Origin: Ureibacillus sinduriensis BLB-1 = JCM 15800
Lineage (GTDB): Bacteria; Bacillota; Bacilli; Bacillales_A; Planococcaceae
Assembly (NCBI RefSeq): GCF_000772955.1
Contig: NZ_JPVO01000052.1
Span: forward strand, 173,309 to 237,308
Reading direction: 5' to 3'
Length of the DNA stretch: 64,000 nt
Shown: one piece after another, positions 47,539-56,700 of the stretch
How positions within the stretch are numbered: the first letter of the stretch is position 1
Layout of the letters: the number at the start of each line of letters is the position of its first letter
Program-made: the position numbers and the translations under genes
The notes under the pieces: model-generated
The model's input: the letters and a program-made list of their open reading frames with translations, nothing else
What the model was told of the DNA's origin: nothing
Database searches by the model: none

Positions 47539-48474
47539 CTATATTTTCTTTGCAGAATGTCTAAGTCCATTCAATTGTTTGATACATGTTTCTTTATTTA
47601 AATTTTCCCCTATCATTACCAAATTCATGGAGAAATTGATTTCTGATTCAATAAAGTAAGGCACGCCATATGCGTATTGGAATAAATAAGTATAATCGGG
47701 TTCATTGTCAAAGCGTAAAAAACCTTTAATTCGATAGATGGATGAAGGAATTTCGTTTAACCATTCCATAAAGGCTCCTCGGTTAATCGGTTCTTCAAAT
47801 AAGTACGTTAAACTTGAGACGTGCAGATGATTTTCCACATGCAGTTGTTCATGAGCAACGGTTACTTTTTCCTCTCTATGCGCAATATCTTCTAATGATA
47901 TTTTGGAGTAAGTCGTCATCTTCTTGACAGCTAAAGGATTCAATCCATTGACTTCAGTTAGCAACTTTTCATATTCAAGATTGTTCAATAAATCCATTTT
48001 GTTAATTAGAATCTGATCCGCATAACGAACTTGTTCTTCCAATAGCTTTCTGATTTTCAGGCTTAATCTTTTTTGATTTAACCATAAAGGGCCGTCCAAC
48101 ACGGTCATAATACTTTTAACGAAAATATTTTCCGCAATCACCGGCGAAAGGCATGTATCATAGATTTCCATTGGATGAGCAATGCCAGAACTTTCTATAT
48201 AAATCACATCGGGCTGCTCCATTAATGTGAGTGTTAATATGGCCTTTTCAAGCTGGCTTTTATTAGTACAGCAAATACAACCATTCACAATTTCTTCAAT
48301 CCTTGTTCCGTCGCTTAAAATATCACTGTCAATCGAGACATTTCCTATTTCATTCATGACGACGGCATATTTTCGATCGTGTTTCTTCTCCTGGTCTAAT
48401 AGATTCTGAAGTAATGTTGTTTTCCCACTACCTAAAAAACCACTCAAAATTACGACCTCTACGTTTTTCATCAT
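47539..48474 (-). CDS. COG0523 GTPase metallochaperone, second copy (short form)
   Basis: 311 residues. Walker A GFLGSGKTT is near residue 12, with the metal motif NGCICCTNKSQL (CxCC), IESSGIAHPMEIYD, the NKMDLLNNLEYE guanine motif, and a CobW C-terminal domain (MEWLNEIPSSIYRIKGFLRF, quoted in part). It is shorter than YciC and lacks its Glu-rich C-terminal tail. Its start overlaps the stop of a decayed small gene as ATGATG/TGA. A Zur-type box 264 nt upstream controls that unit. The client of the chaperone is unknown. Confidence 0.88.
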   Translation of the reverse strand: MMKNVEVVILSGFLGSGKTTLLQNLLDQEKKHDRKYAVVMNEIGNVSIDSDILSDGTRIEEIVNGCICCTNKSQLEKAILTLTLMEQPDVIYIESSGIAHPMEIYDTCLSPVIAENIFVKSIMTVLDGPLWLNQKRLSLKIRKLLEEQVRYADQILINKMDLLNNLEYEKLLTEVNGLNPLAVKKMTTYSKISLEDIAHREEKVTVAHEQLHVENHLHVSSLTYLFEEPINRGAFMEWLNEIPSSIYRIKGFLRFDNEPDYTYLFQYAYGVPYFIESEINFSMNLVMIGENLNKETCIKQLNGLRHSAKKI

Positions 48475-48676
48475 ACTGTTTCACTTCCATCGCTTTTCTT
48501 TTCATTCATATCCATTACTGTGATTTTCAAGTTCTCCGTACCGCAGTTAGTGGTGTATTGGGATGGAGTTTCCCTCGTTAATACGCCATCATCAATTGAA
48601 TCAATACATCTGTATAAGAGGGTAATTCATAAACTAATATTTCTTGGTTAACGCTTATTTATAGTCGTGATATCAT
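48471..48676 (-). pseudogene. Decayed small gene between a Zur box and the second COG0523 GTPase gene
   Basis: Behind GGAGAGTGAT there is an ATG (48676), then codon 6 is TAA. The same frame goes on as ISVNQEILVYELPSYTDVLIQL, then a frame change leads into DDGVLTRETPSQYTTNCGTE and NLKITVMDMNEKKSDGSETV, whose stop overlaps the next start. Joined, this is about 65-70 residues. A good ribosome site, a Zur box 62 nt upstream and coupling to the GTPase gene suggest a former first gene of the operon, now with a nonsense codon and a frameshift. I do not recognise the family. Confidence 0.5.
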
Positions 48677-48737
48677 ATCACTCTCCTGTTTCTGTATAGC
48701 TAAAGTATTACTTACCTCGTTTAATCAACATCACACA

Positions 48738-48758
48738 AATAGTAATGATTACGATTTG
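48738..48758 (-). promoter_or_regulatory. Zur-type operator upstream of the second COG0523 unit
   Basis: The core AGTAATGATTACG, flanked by AAAT and ATTT, is almost the same as the box before rpsN. Confidence 0.8.
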
Positions 48759-48860
48759 AATCGTACCTTCAATCATTTCATACGTCAAGAAATAAGTGAA
48801 TCATGTATTACAAATGGGAGCGTGATTATATCTGAGAAAATTTTGGGAAATCACTGAATC

Positions 48861-49401
48861 GTTATTGATCCAGGACATGGTAATCCATGGCCAGGTGCAA
48901 CGGCGAATGGTTTAATTGAACGTGATGTTGTTCTCAAAATTGCTAATGCTCAACTTAAAGCTTATGGAGCATTAACTAAACAGAGTCGAACAACTGCTTC
49001 TGCACTGAGTTCGGATTTGACTACAGATTTCAACGCGCGTGTTAATGGTTGAAATTCTTTCGGAGCTTTGTGTGCATTCACAATAATGCAGCAACTTCTA
49101 CCTCTGCTAATGGCGTAGAAACACTGATCCATCCTCTTTCTAGTAGAATAATAGATCTTTACCGACAAAGGTAAACTCTACCGTTCTTTACGTACAGGTA
49201 TGGCCCAACGTTCAACCCCTGCCGTAGAACGTGATACCTTACGAGTTCTTTACACAGATAATAAAGCTTGGGCAATTTTAGTTGAAGTTAGTTTTAAGCA
49301 ATACATCATACGCAAGCAAATTAAATACAGACGCAGAATGTACAGGAAAAGCTATTGCTGAGGGTATTAAAAATGAGGTTAATAGTACACCACTTATGTA
49401 A
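48861..49401 (+). pseudogene. Broken N-acetylmuramoyl-L-alanine amidase
   Basis: The plus strand reads VIDPGHGNPWPGATANGLIE and RDVVLKIANAQLKAYGA, the start of the amidase_3 catalytic domain with its zinc His. After a stop it resumes in another frame as VCIHNNAATSTSANGVETLI (second His region). It changes frame again to RTGMAQRSTPAVERDTLRVL and WAILVEVSF (with the catalytic Glu), then a last shift gives ASKLNTDAECTGKAIAEGI. At least three frame changes and two stops break it, and no start codon is evident. Confidence 0.85.
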
Positions 49402-49408
49402 ACTTAAA

Positions 49409-49443
49409 AAGACACCAAATACTAGCACAGTATTCGGTGTCTT
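49409..49443. terminator. Terminator between the amidase pseudogene and the small lipoprotein gene
   Basis: AAGACACCAAATACT and AGTATTCGGTGTCTT form a 15-bp stem with one mismatch. T-rich flanks lie on both strands. Confidence 0.85.
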
Positions 49444-49449
49444 CTTTTA

Positions 49450-49953
49450 TCAAACATCACCAATATAAATATATTGGAAATTTCCTTTTTGATCGTATAC
49501 AAAACTTATCGAAAGCCTCTCTTCTTTTTCTAAGTCTTCTAAATAATAACCAATGTCTGTACTGTCAGACTGAACATTAAAATAAGCAATGTACATTGGG
49601 AGTTTTGCTTTCTCAATCGGGAATCCCGCACTATTTGTATTAGTCGGGGTTTTGAAGTTTATTTCTCCATTTCCCACATTAAACTCAGTGTTATAATCGG
49701 TTTTTATTTGTTCATATTGCTTTTCATTGATTAATCTCATAATCGTTCTGGATGTACTATCAAATTGTTGGAGATGTGCACTATAATCACTTTTCAACTT
49801 CTCCAATTCATCTTTTAATTTCTGATTCTCTTCTTTTAGTTCATCAATTTGAGTTGCGCTATCTTGAGCAGTAGAATCTATTTCTTCTTTATCGGAACAA
49901 CCTATTAAAAGCAAAAATATACTTAAAGTTAGAACTAATCTCACTTTCCCCAT
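49450..49953 (-). CDS. Small lipoprotein with coiled coil, function unknown
   Basis: 167 residues. The signal peptide and lipobox LLLIGCSDK (Cys about 19) make it membrane-anchored on the outside. A Glu/Lys-rich coiled coil follows (about 38-62; heptads in IDELKEENQKLKDELEKLKS), then a mixed alpha/beta C-terminal domain with no family I recognise (FNVQSDSTDIGYYLEDLEKE). It lies on the chromosomal side of the island boundary and is convergent with the broken amidase. Confidence 0.8.
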   Translation of the reverse strand: MGKVRLVLTLSIFLLLIGCSDKEEIDSTAQDSATQIDELKEENQKLKDELEKLKSDYSAHLQQFDSTSRTIMRLINEKQYEQIKTDYNTEFNVGNGEINFKTPTNTNSAGFPIEKAKLPMYIAYFNVQSDSTDIGYYLEDLEKEERLSISFVYDQKGNFQYIYIGDV

Positions 49954-50301
49954 AATACTCCCCCTTAATATAAATATACAATAGCATTAATATAATTTAT
50001 CGCCAATAATTATTTACATTAATACCCATTAGTGGTATTAACTTATTGCATTTTTTTATACTGCGTTCAATCGGATGTAGTCTTTTATTATAATTAAAAA
50101 AGGCCTACGTCGTATTGAATCCAATTCAAGCCTTACCTTGTTATCTAGTGAAATTAGTTCACAAACCTTCTTATGTTATTCGTTTTACTTTAATTCATTT
50201 TCTCCTTTATCTTGCCCCACTAGCGTCTAAAGGGAGAAAATAAAAAACCCTTGATATTCAAGGGGTTAGACACTATTTGAAATCCATTGCACTCGTATTA
50301 A
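49954..50301 (-). terminator. Gap with the apparent native ssrA terminator (50246-50267)
   Basis: No gene is seen in this gap. On the minus strand AACCCCTTGA and TCAAGGGTT form a stem at 50246-50267, followed by TTTTTATTTTC. It lies 34 nt beyond the tmRNA 3'-end copy, where the terminator of an intact ssrA gene would be. Confidence 0.7.
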
Positions 50302-50326
50302 TGGAGACGGCGGGAGTCGAACCCGC
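50302..50326 (-). other. 3'-end fragment of tmRNA (ssrA), att site of a genomic island
   Basis: On the minus strand GCGGGTTCGACTCCCGCCGT plus CTCCA is the T-arm and acceptor end of bacterial tmRNA. Upstream of it (above 50326) the sequence is not tmRNA: no peptide-tag frame or pseudoknot region is present. Only the last 25 nt are duplicated, the usual trace of a tyrosine-integrase island that uses ssrA as attB. By orientation, the intact ssrA should lie to the right of the window. Confidence 0.85.
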
Positions 50327-50366
50327 TTCTCCTAGAAAGGTATTAACAGCAGTTTTTACAAGGGTT

Positions 50367-50407
50367 TTTGACTACTTTAAAAATTCTTTGACTACGCTTT
50401 TGACTAC
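50367..50407. repeat. Three TTTGACTAC direct repeats next to the ssrA att site
   Basis: Exact copies at 50367-50375, 50387-50395 and 50399-50407, on the island side of the ssrA fragment. Short repeats like these beside an att core are typical arm-type binding sites of tyrosine recombinases. Confidence 0.7.
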
Positions 50408-50484
50408 ATTTAACAAAAATACTATTGCGGGGGCAATTCAAATTAATACTTTTAATTCAACTTATATACCTAACAACAAATATT

Positions 50485-53232
50485 TTATAAAACTTCTATC
50501 CAACCTATTAACTTAGTTTGATAATCTCTATCTTCTGTAACTATACCCTTATAAATCAAATCCCTTTGCAGCATTGGCTCAATTAGATCTTTTAATAAAT
50601 ACTCTCTATTTATATCAGGAATATTATCTGCCGAATTGAATTGGAATATTTCATCTAATTGTTTTTCCCATTTAGGTATTCTATTACCATCTAAATCTGT
50701 AGCAATAGATACTACATATTGCTTAATATCCTTTTTCTCACCTTGTACTGTTACATTCCATATAGAGACAATACCATTCATTTGATCTCTACTTTTTACG
50801 ATAATTCCCAGATATTTAGGATCCTGATTTTGATAAATTTCAATGTAACGGCTTACTAAAGGATGATCTAGCCCTAACAACTCTATATTTTCTTCTTTTA
50901 AGGACATTTCCCGTTCTGTTGTTAAATGTAACTTAGTAAAGTTCGAATCCGTAACCTCAATTATATTATCTTCAGATTTAATAAAACTTCCATTCTCTTG
51001 TAGAATCGCTAATCGAATAAAATTTTCTAGCTCTTCCATACCAGACTCAACATCTGAGATAGGTTTATATTCATCTAAACTAAAACGGTCCAATTCTTGA
51101 AACAATTCAGATACAGCTTTTTTCGCTTCAACAGCGTTACTCATAGCTGCTTCTAATTCATATTTCGTTCTTTTCAACTCTGGATCATTTAGGGCATTAT
51201 TGTATAACTTTTCATAGTTCAGTTTTTCTGAAAGTTGTCCTAAAATTTGTGATTGTAAATCCTCAGCAACATTACCCGACTCGTCTAATTTACCCAATGT
51301 TTTAGCAATCTCTTTAAGCTTTTCATCTAACAATAAATATATTTTTCCTTCAATTGTATCTGACAAGATTAAATTATAGACTTGTGCTGTATCTTGTTGA
51401 CCATATCTATGAATTCGACCTATCCTTTGTTCAACATCCATAGGGTTCCAAGGTAAATCAAAATTAAACAGTATTCTAGCAAATTGAAGATTTATTCCCT
51501 CTCTACCTGCTGCTGTTGAAATTAACACTTTAGGGCCATTAGGATTTTTGAATCTCTTCTCAGCAGCAACCTTAGCTCCATGGTCCCCACCTTTTAACAC
51601 AGTTACACCTTGTCCTGGATAGTATTTTTCAATTTCATTTGACAACATCTCGACAGTACCTAGATATGTAGCAAAAATTACAATTTTTTCATTAGGATTG
51701 CTATTCCATAGTACACCTAATGCATGAAGAAGTTTCTTAACTTTTGTCTCTAGATTAATAGGGCTCTTGGATAATAATTTTTTTATTCGACAACGTTCTT
51801 CTGGTAGAGCATACTTAATTGCTGTCAGTATAGACTCTTCTGCATTTCCTAGTTCCAATTCACTAGAGCTTGAATCTGCTGCTACTAATAAATCTTCTTC
51901 GCTCATTTTCTTAAGAATTTTCCGTTTATAATCAGAAAGAATATGATCTACTTCAAGGTTAGATAATCGATCATCCCCAAGTTTATATTCTGCTCGAATA
52001 ATCTCCCGTGCTTCATTGAATGCATTTTCTCTAGCATCAATATCAAGATTTCCATCATGAACAATTCCCTCTTGAATTGTAAGAGCCAACAATCTTCGTC
52101 GCAAAGTTCTATTAACAGCAGCAAAACTAGAAGCAGCTATTTTTTGAAAAATTGTCATAACAAAACCCAGCGCTCTTCCTTTAGCTCCTTCACGATTTGC
52201 AAGTGCAAATCCATCTGCTAAATACTCAACAAGCTCTTGATAAAATATCCTTTCTTCAGTGGACATAATAAATGATTCTGTTTGCACAAATCTTCTAGCG
52301 AATAAAGTTGAACCATCAGCTTTACATGCATCAGCTTTTGTTCGACGAAAAACAACTTCATTTAATCTATGTCTATTTTCAAGCATATCATCTGTATTAT
52401 GAAATAGAGCTGGATTTAGTAGTTTAGTCAGCAACCAAAACCTAAAATTATCACCTTGGTGTGGAGTTGCAGATAATAAAATCAAATCTCTTGAAAGCTC
52501 TCGCATTACCTCTGCTAACTTATAATTCTCTGTTTTCTTTACCTTACCGCCATTTTTATAGGCAGTTAAATGATGTGCCTCGTCAAATACTACTAAATCC
52601 CATATAGGAGCCTCTCGTAATTTGTCAATCCGTGATTTTCTTTTTAATGTATCTATACTTGCAATGAGTCGGTTATGTTTAGCAAAAGCATTGGAGCGTC
52701 TATCTGTAACATCCCCTTCACTACCAAAAACTTCAAAGTTCAAGTTAAATACTTCATTTAATTCTCTATGCCAGTTATTTACTAATCCTGCTGGAACAAT
52801 CATTAAAGCCCTTTCCAATTCTCCCCTACTGGCCAATTCTCTCAGTATTAAAGCCGTTTCAATTGTTTTTCCTAATCCAACTTCATCCGCTACTAAATAT
52901 CTTCTTGGTGATGCAGTTGCAATTCGATGAGTTAAGACTACTTGGTGAGGCAACAAATCAATCTTTGCAGAAGTAAGGATTGCTGCACTGTCAAGTAATG
53001 GTAGTTTATATGATTGGTACGCTAACCAAGCTTTTTTTATACGTTGTTCACCTATACCAAGATGGCTAATTATTTGTTCGGAACGACTTAACAAATACGA
53101 AAGGGTATCAATTGATACCCTTCTCTCACCATTACTAAAGAATACTTGCATAAAACCATTACTTAAAATGCCAATAATAACGCCTTCGCCATGCTCGCTA
53201 TGAAATACCCTTTGCCCTATTTGAAATTTCAT
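50485..53232 (-). CDS. SNF2-family helicase of the defence-type operon (BrxHII/DrmD-like)
   Basis: 915 residues from ATG 53232 (AAGAAGGTGAT upstream; the previous stop is 13 nt away). A small N-terminal beta domain (FQIGQRVFHSEHGEGVIIGIL, quoted in part, CarD/Tudor-like) precedes the SNF2 ATPase. Walker A is DEVGLGKTIE (about 116), motif II VFDEAHHL (about 215), motif III LLSATPHQGD, the C-terminal lobe STAAGREGINLQFA, and motif VI QRIGRIHRYGQ (about 602). The charged 250-residue tail is not recognised. Such helicases (HepA/RapA-like) occur in BREX type 3 and DISARM, where they act on DNA. It is the last gene of the five-gene unit. Confidence 0.9.
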   Translation of the reverse strand: MKFQIGQRVFHSEHGEGVIIGILSNGFMQVFFSNGERRVSIDTLSYLLSRSEQIISHLGIGEQRIKKAWLAYQSYKLPLLDSAAILTSAKIDLLPHQVVLTHRIATASPRRYLVADEVGLGKTIETALILRELASRGELERALMIVPAGLVNNWHRELNEVFNLNFEVFGSEGDVTDRRSNAFAKHNRLIASIDTLKRKSRIDKLREAPIWDLVVFDEAHHLTAYKNGGKVKKTENYKLAEVMRELSRDLILLSATPHQGDNFRFWLLTKLLNPALFHNTDDMLENRHRLNEVVFRRTKADACKADGSTLFARRFVQTESFIMSTEERIFYQELVEYLADGFALANREGAKGRALGFVMTIFQKIAASSFAAVNRTLRRRLLALTIQEGIVHDGNLDIDARENAFNEAREIIRAEYKLGDDRLSNLEVDHILSDYKRKILKKMSEEDLLVAADSSSSELELGNAEESILTAIKYALPEERCRIKKLLSKSPINLETKVKKLLHALGVLWNSNPNEKIVIFATYLGTVEMLSNEIEKYYPGQGVTVLKGGDHGAKVAAEKRFKNPNGPKVLISTAAGREGINLQFARILFNFDLPWNPMDVEQRIGRIHRYGQQDTAQVYNLILSDTIEGKIYLLLDEKLKEIAKTLGKLDESGNVAEDLQSQILGQLSEKLNYEKLYNNALNDPELKRTKYELEAAMSNAVEAKKAVSELFQELDRFSLDEYKPISDVESGMEELENFIRLAILQENGSFIKSEDNIIEVTDSNFTKLHLTTEREMSLKEENIELLGLDHPLVSRYIEIYQNQDPKYLGIIVKSRDQMNGIVSIWNVTVQGEKKDIKQYVVSIATDLDGNRIPKWEKQLDEIFQFNSADNIPDINREYLLKDLIEPMLQRDLIYKGIVTEDRDYQTKLIGWIEVL

Positions 53233-53245
53233 TATTATCACCTTC

Positions 53246-53767
53246 TTAAGAAATTCTCGGATGATATATACCGATACAATTCTTATCATTCAAATCAAAA
53301 CTATTTTGATTATTAATTATTAATTTTGCATCAATTGCAGCTCCATTCCAAAGGCATCGACTTAAAGGAATTTGAATACCATTATATGGACCACTGCAAT
53401 TCCAATAATATATCCCATCTGCTTTTTGTTCTAAACGTTTTTGACCATCAGGTATCCAAAAAATTAGTGAACACTGCCCCTCATACATACTTTGAAAAGA
53501 TAGAAGTGCCCGATAAAAATTATTCTCAAGCCAATCAATAATTTCTTCAGGCTCCATAACATCTATTAAAGTATCTAAACCACTAACAATCATTGCGTAA
53601 CCATTTGCCGATAATAATTCGTCTGGCCATTCTGTTTTATAAAAACTTAAAAATTGTCTAACACTAAGTATACTCTGAACATTAGTTATCGAAGATAGCT
53701 TTGAAGCATCCCAAAGGAGTGAAATTCCTTTTCGAACCCATGTATCAGAACTTATTGTTGAAACCAT
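53246..53767 (-). CDS. Unassigned 173-residue protein of the defence-type operon
   Basis: Read from ATG 53767, six bases after AGGGGG and one base after the methylase stop. An ATG at 53782 would place the ribosome site inside the gene. The protein is soluble and mixed alpha/beta. Recognisable only in outline: MIVSGLDTLIDVMEPEEIIDWLE, then CSLIFWIPDGQKRLEQ, and a C terminus of IPLSRCLWNGAAIDAKLI and GIYHPRIS. It has no Walker motif, so it is not a plain BrxF ATPase. The tight packing says it belongs to the system, perhaps as an adaptor. The function is unknown. Confidence 0.85.
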   Translation of the reverse strand: MVSTISSDTWVRKGISLLWDASKLSSITNVQSILSVRQFLSFYKTEWPDELLSANGYAMIVSGLDTLIDVMEPEEIIDWLENNFYRALLSFQSMYEGQCSLIFWIPDGQKRLEQKADGIYYWNCSGPYNGIQIPLSRCLWNGAAIDAKLIINNQNSFDLNDKNCIGIYHPRIS

Positions 53768-53768
53768 C

Positions 53769-56700
53769 TTATTCCCCCTCATCTAGTCCGAATAAGGCTA
53801 ATTGTTCATTTTCTTTCTCGGGATTACGTGCCAACCATACTCCGCAAATTTGATGTGCTTTCATAGCAGCCTGCTTTATTTCTGAGTTACCTCCATTTCT
53901 AGTAAACCAGCTTAATAAAGGTAAAACTGCTGGGTGCAACTTAAAATTAGAATTTGCTAACGTATCATTAACATTAATTCCGCTATTCTCAAAACAAGCT
54001 CCTATAAAGAATAACGTTTGATCTAAATCATGAGACAATCCTTTTCTATACTTGCCTTTCCAATCTTTAGCAAATTCAAGTGGTGAAACCATTGTGAATA
54101 TACGATTTTTTTCAGTAACCCAATTCTTACTTTCAAAATCATTAGCAGATAGACCTGTACCTCTAAGGAAATTCTGCATTTCATTACGTGACAACGAAAT
54201 TGTTTTATTAAAAATTCTTAGGAATTGGCGTGTCATTACTTCTGCCTCAAATGGTACTGATTCTAAATTACTATCTTTTTCGTCATTTAATATTTGATTG
54301 ATACCAATTAAAGCTTCCTTAACTGAAAACGGTCTTCCCTCTTCAACATATACTTCTCCGTAATGTTTAGAAAAGTATTCTAATGCTTTCCCTCTTCGAA
54401 TCACTTGTATATCTGATTCAGTTAAGCCCGATGCTAAATGGTTTGCTAATATGTCTTCCAATTGTCTAATATCTTTAACCATTCTTTTACGAAGTCTTGC
54501 CCAACTAATACGTTGTGGTTCTTCAGTTCTTTTTCTACAGACATGGATAATATCATATTCGATTTTCTTCGAACCGAATTCCGCATTATCCCCCTTGGAC
54601 TCGTCACTACGAATAGGGTAAGTAGCTTCTAGATAGAATCCAGCATTAAATAAGCTTTCTAGTACGGCTATCCATGGTTCATCCTCGCTATGATGAAAAG
54701 TAAATGCTAGAATTCCTGCCTCCTTTAAAATTCTATTACTTTCTTTCCAAACTTCAGTGAGTATTCTTTGATAAAAATCGTCTGAATTTTCAGGATGTCT
54801 AGCTCTATTAGTAACAGCTTCAAGTGCCTTTGGAGTGTATGCATTTCCAAAAATATGTGGATACTCGTTCACCAATGCTTTTTGTAACCATACATAAAAG
54901 AAATCTGCTAATTCGGCATATTGAACATTATCTCCAAACGGAGGATCAGTAATTACCAAATCTATACTTTCAGTTTCTAAATTTAACTCTGTAGAAGAGC
55001 CACAAGTTAAATTTACAGTACTTAAAAGCGGGTCTCCTGTCTTTACCTTAAAACTTTTAGAGGTTAAGGATTCTGACAAATTATCATCCATAGTTGAAAG
55101 ATAGTCTGTAGCTACTAACTCATAAGTATCTTTTTTCCACTCTTCTGCTTTATATAATGCTCCTAGAGAAGAATTCCAATTACCTCGTCCAAAATTAGCA
55201 AAAATATTATTTTCAACAAAATTCATTTTAGGGTAGTAGTTATTATTGCTGAAATGTGGTTCGAGCTTATCTCCTTGCGCATTCCAGATACAAAATGTAT
55301 TTTGATTTCTGAGATACGATTGAAATGCACCCAAAAATATATCTTTTACATCTTGATTAGTGTCTTGCTTTACAATACTTTTAAATAAAGTACTTAGAAT
55401 AAGTAATTGCCTTTTATTAAACATTTTCCACCAATGTGAATACCCATGATTCGGCAAATTATCTCTTTGATGTGTTTGATGACTAAAAACAATCTCTTCT
55501 TCTGGCCAAAAGCCTTTTAATTCACTTTCTTTTTTGGTTTCCCATTCTAAACTTGCTTTGTTATAACTTTTAACATCAGATGCTTCGAAGAAAAACCTCC
55601 CGTTATACAACTCACCGTTATGGTCACAATCTGGACAGTAACCATGATATGCATATATTGAAATAGGAGCATCTTTTTCACTTAAAGATAAAGAGTTTGA
55701 CAATTGCTGTTGTGTACCACAATCAGCACAAATAAACTTCCCTCTCCCTTTACTTGAACCTGATTCTAGTCCCGTAGCAAATGTAATGCCAGTATCAGGA
55801 CAAGTGATGTACTCAGGCAATTTTCCTCTGACCTCTATTAATTTATTTACTTTTGCACGTTCATTGTTCCACTCTATAGTATCTTCTATCTTATCAGAGG
55901 ATGTCCCTCCTACAACCTTTGAACCCTTAAGCCAAGATGGATGAATTAATAATGTTAGTGCTATTTTTTTCCCCTTTGCTTTTTTAGGATCTAAAATATC
56001 CTTTTTCTCTTTCTGATTACAACTAGGACACTCAAAATACCCTTCTTCATCAACGATTGTAAAACTTTTTTCGTTTTGCGAAATAATTTGAGTAGCCCCT
56101 GGAGCCATTCTCGCTTCTTTCAATTCTATATCAAACTCATGATTACAACTTGAACACTTATAATCTTTCCAACTTTTTACAGACAATTCCTTAACAGAAA
56201 CTATTGGATTTGTCATAATAGGTGTTTTATGGTTACATCCTGTATTTTGACAAGGTCCATGTTTTGCCCAAAATGTATATATAATTTCTGGCCCCCAATA
56301 GCGATAATATAAGCGTTCTTCATCAGTCAATTTAAAAGGATCAAAATCAATTGGCATAATTTCAAATTTAAATTCTCTTTGTTTAAACCAATTAAGCCAT
56401 CCTTCAAAAGTAGAGATAGACTTTTCAAACTTTTTTAATTCATTTGCTGTTGGTTCACCAAAAGTAAAATCATCATAATAAGGTTGAATTGGAACATTCT
56501 TATCGATAAATTTTAACCATTTACCGTGGTGACCTCGTGGACAGTTACATGCAACATAAGGCATTAATTTTGGCTTTACTTCACTTTCTATTTGTTTTTC
56601 AATTTTTCTTACTTCATTAATATCTACTTGTGACATCTCATTCTTTACAACTAGCCATGCGACAGGATTTAAATCGTTCCCAATCATTTGCATACCTAAA

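Noticed and set aside
50277..50516. Open frame beginning MKSIALVLMETAGVEPASPRK
   Set aside because: Its middle is the reverse of the tmRNA 3' end. This is a well-known false protein call over ssrA.
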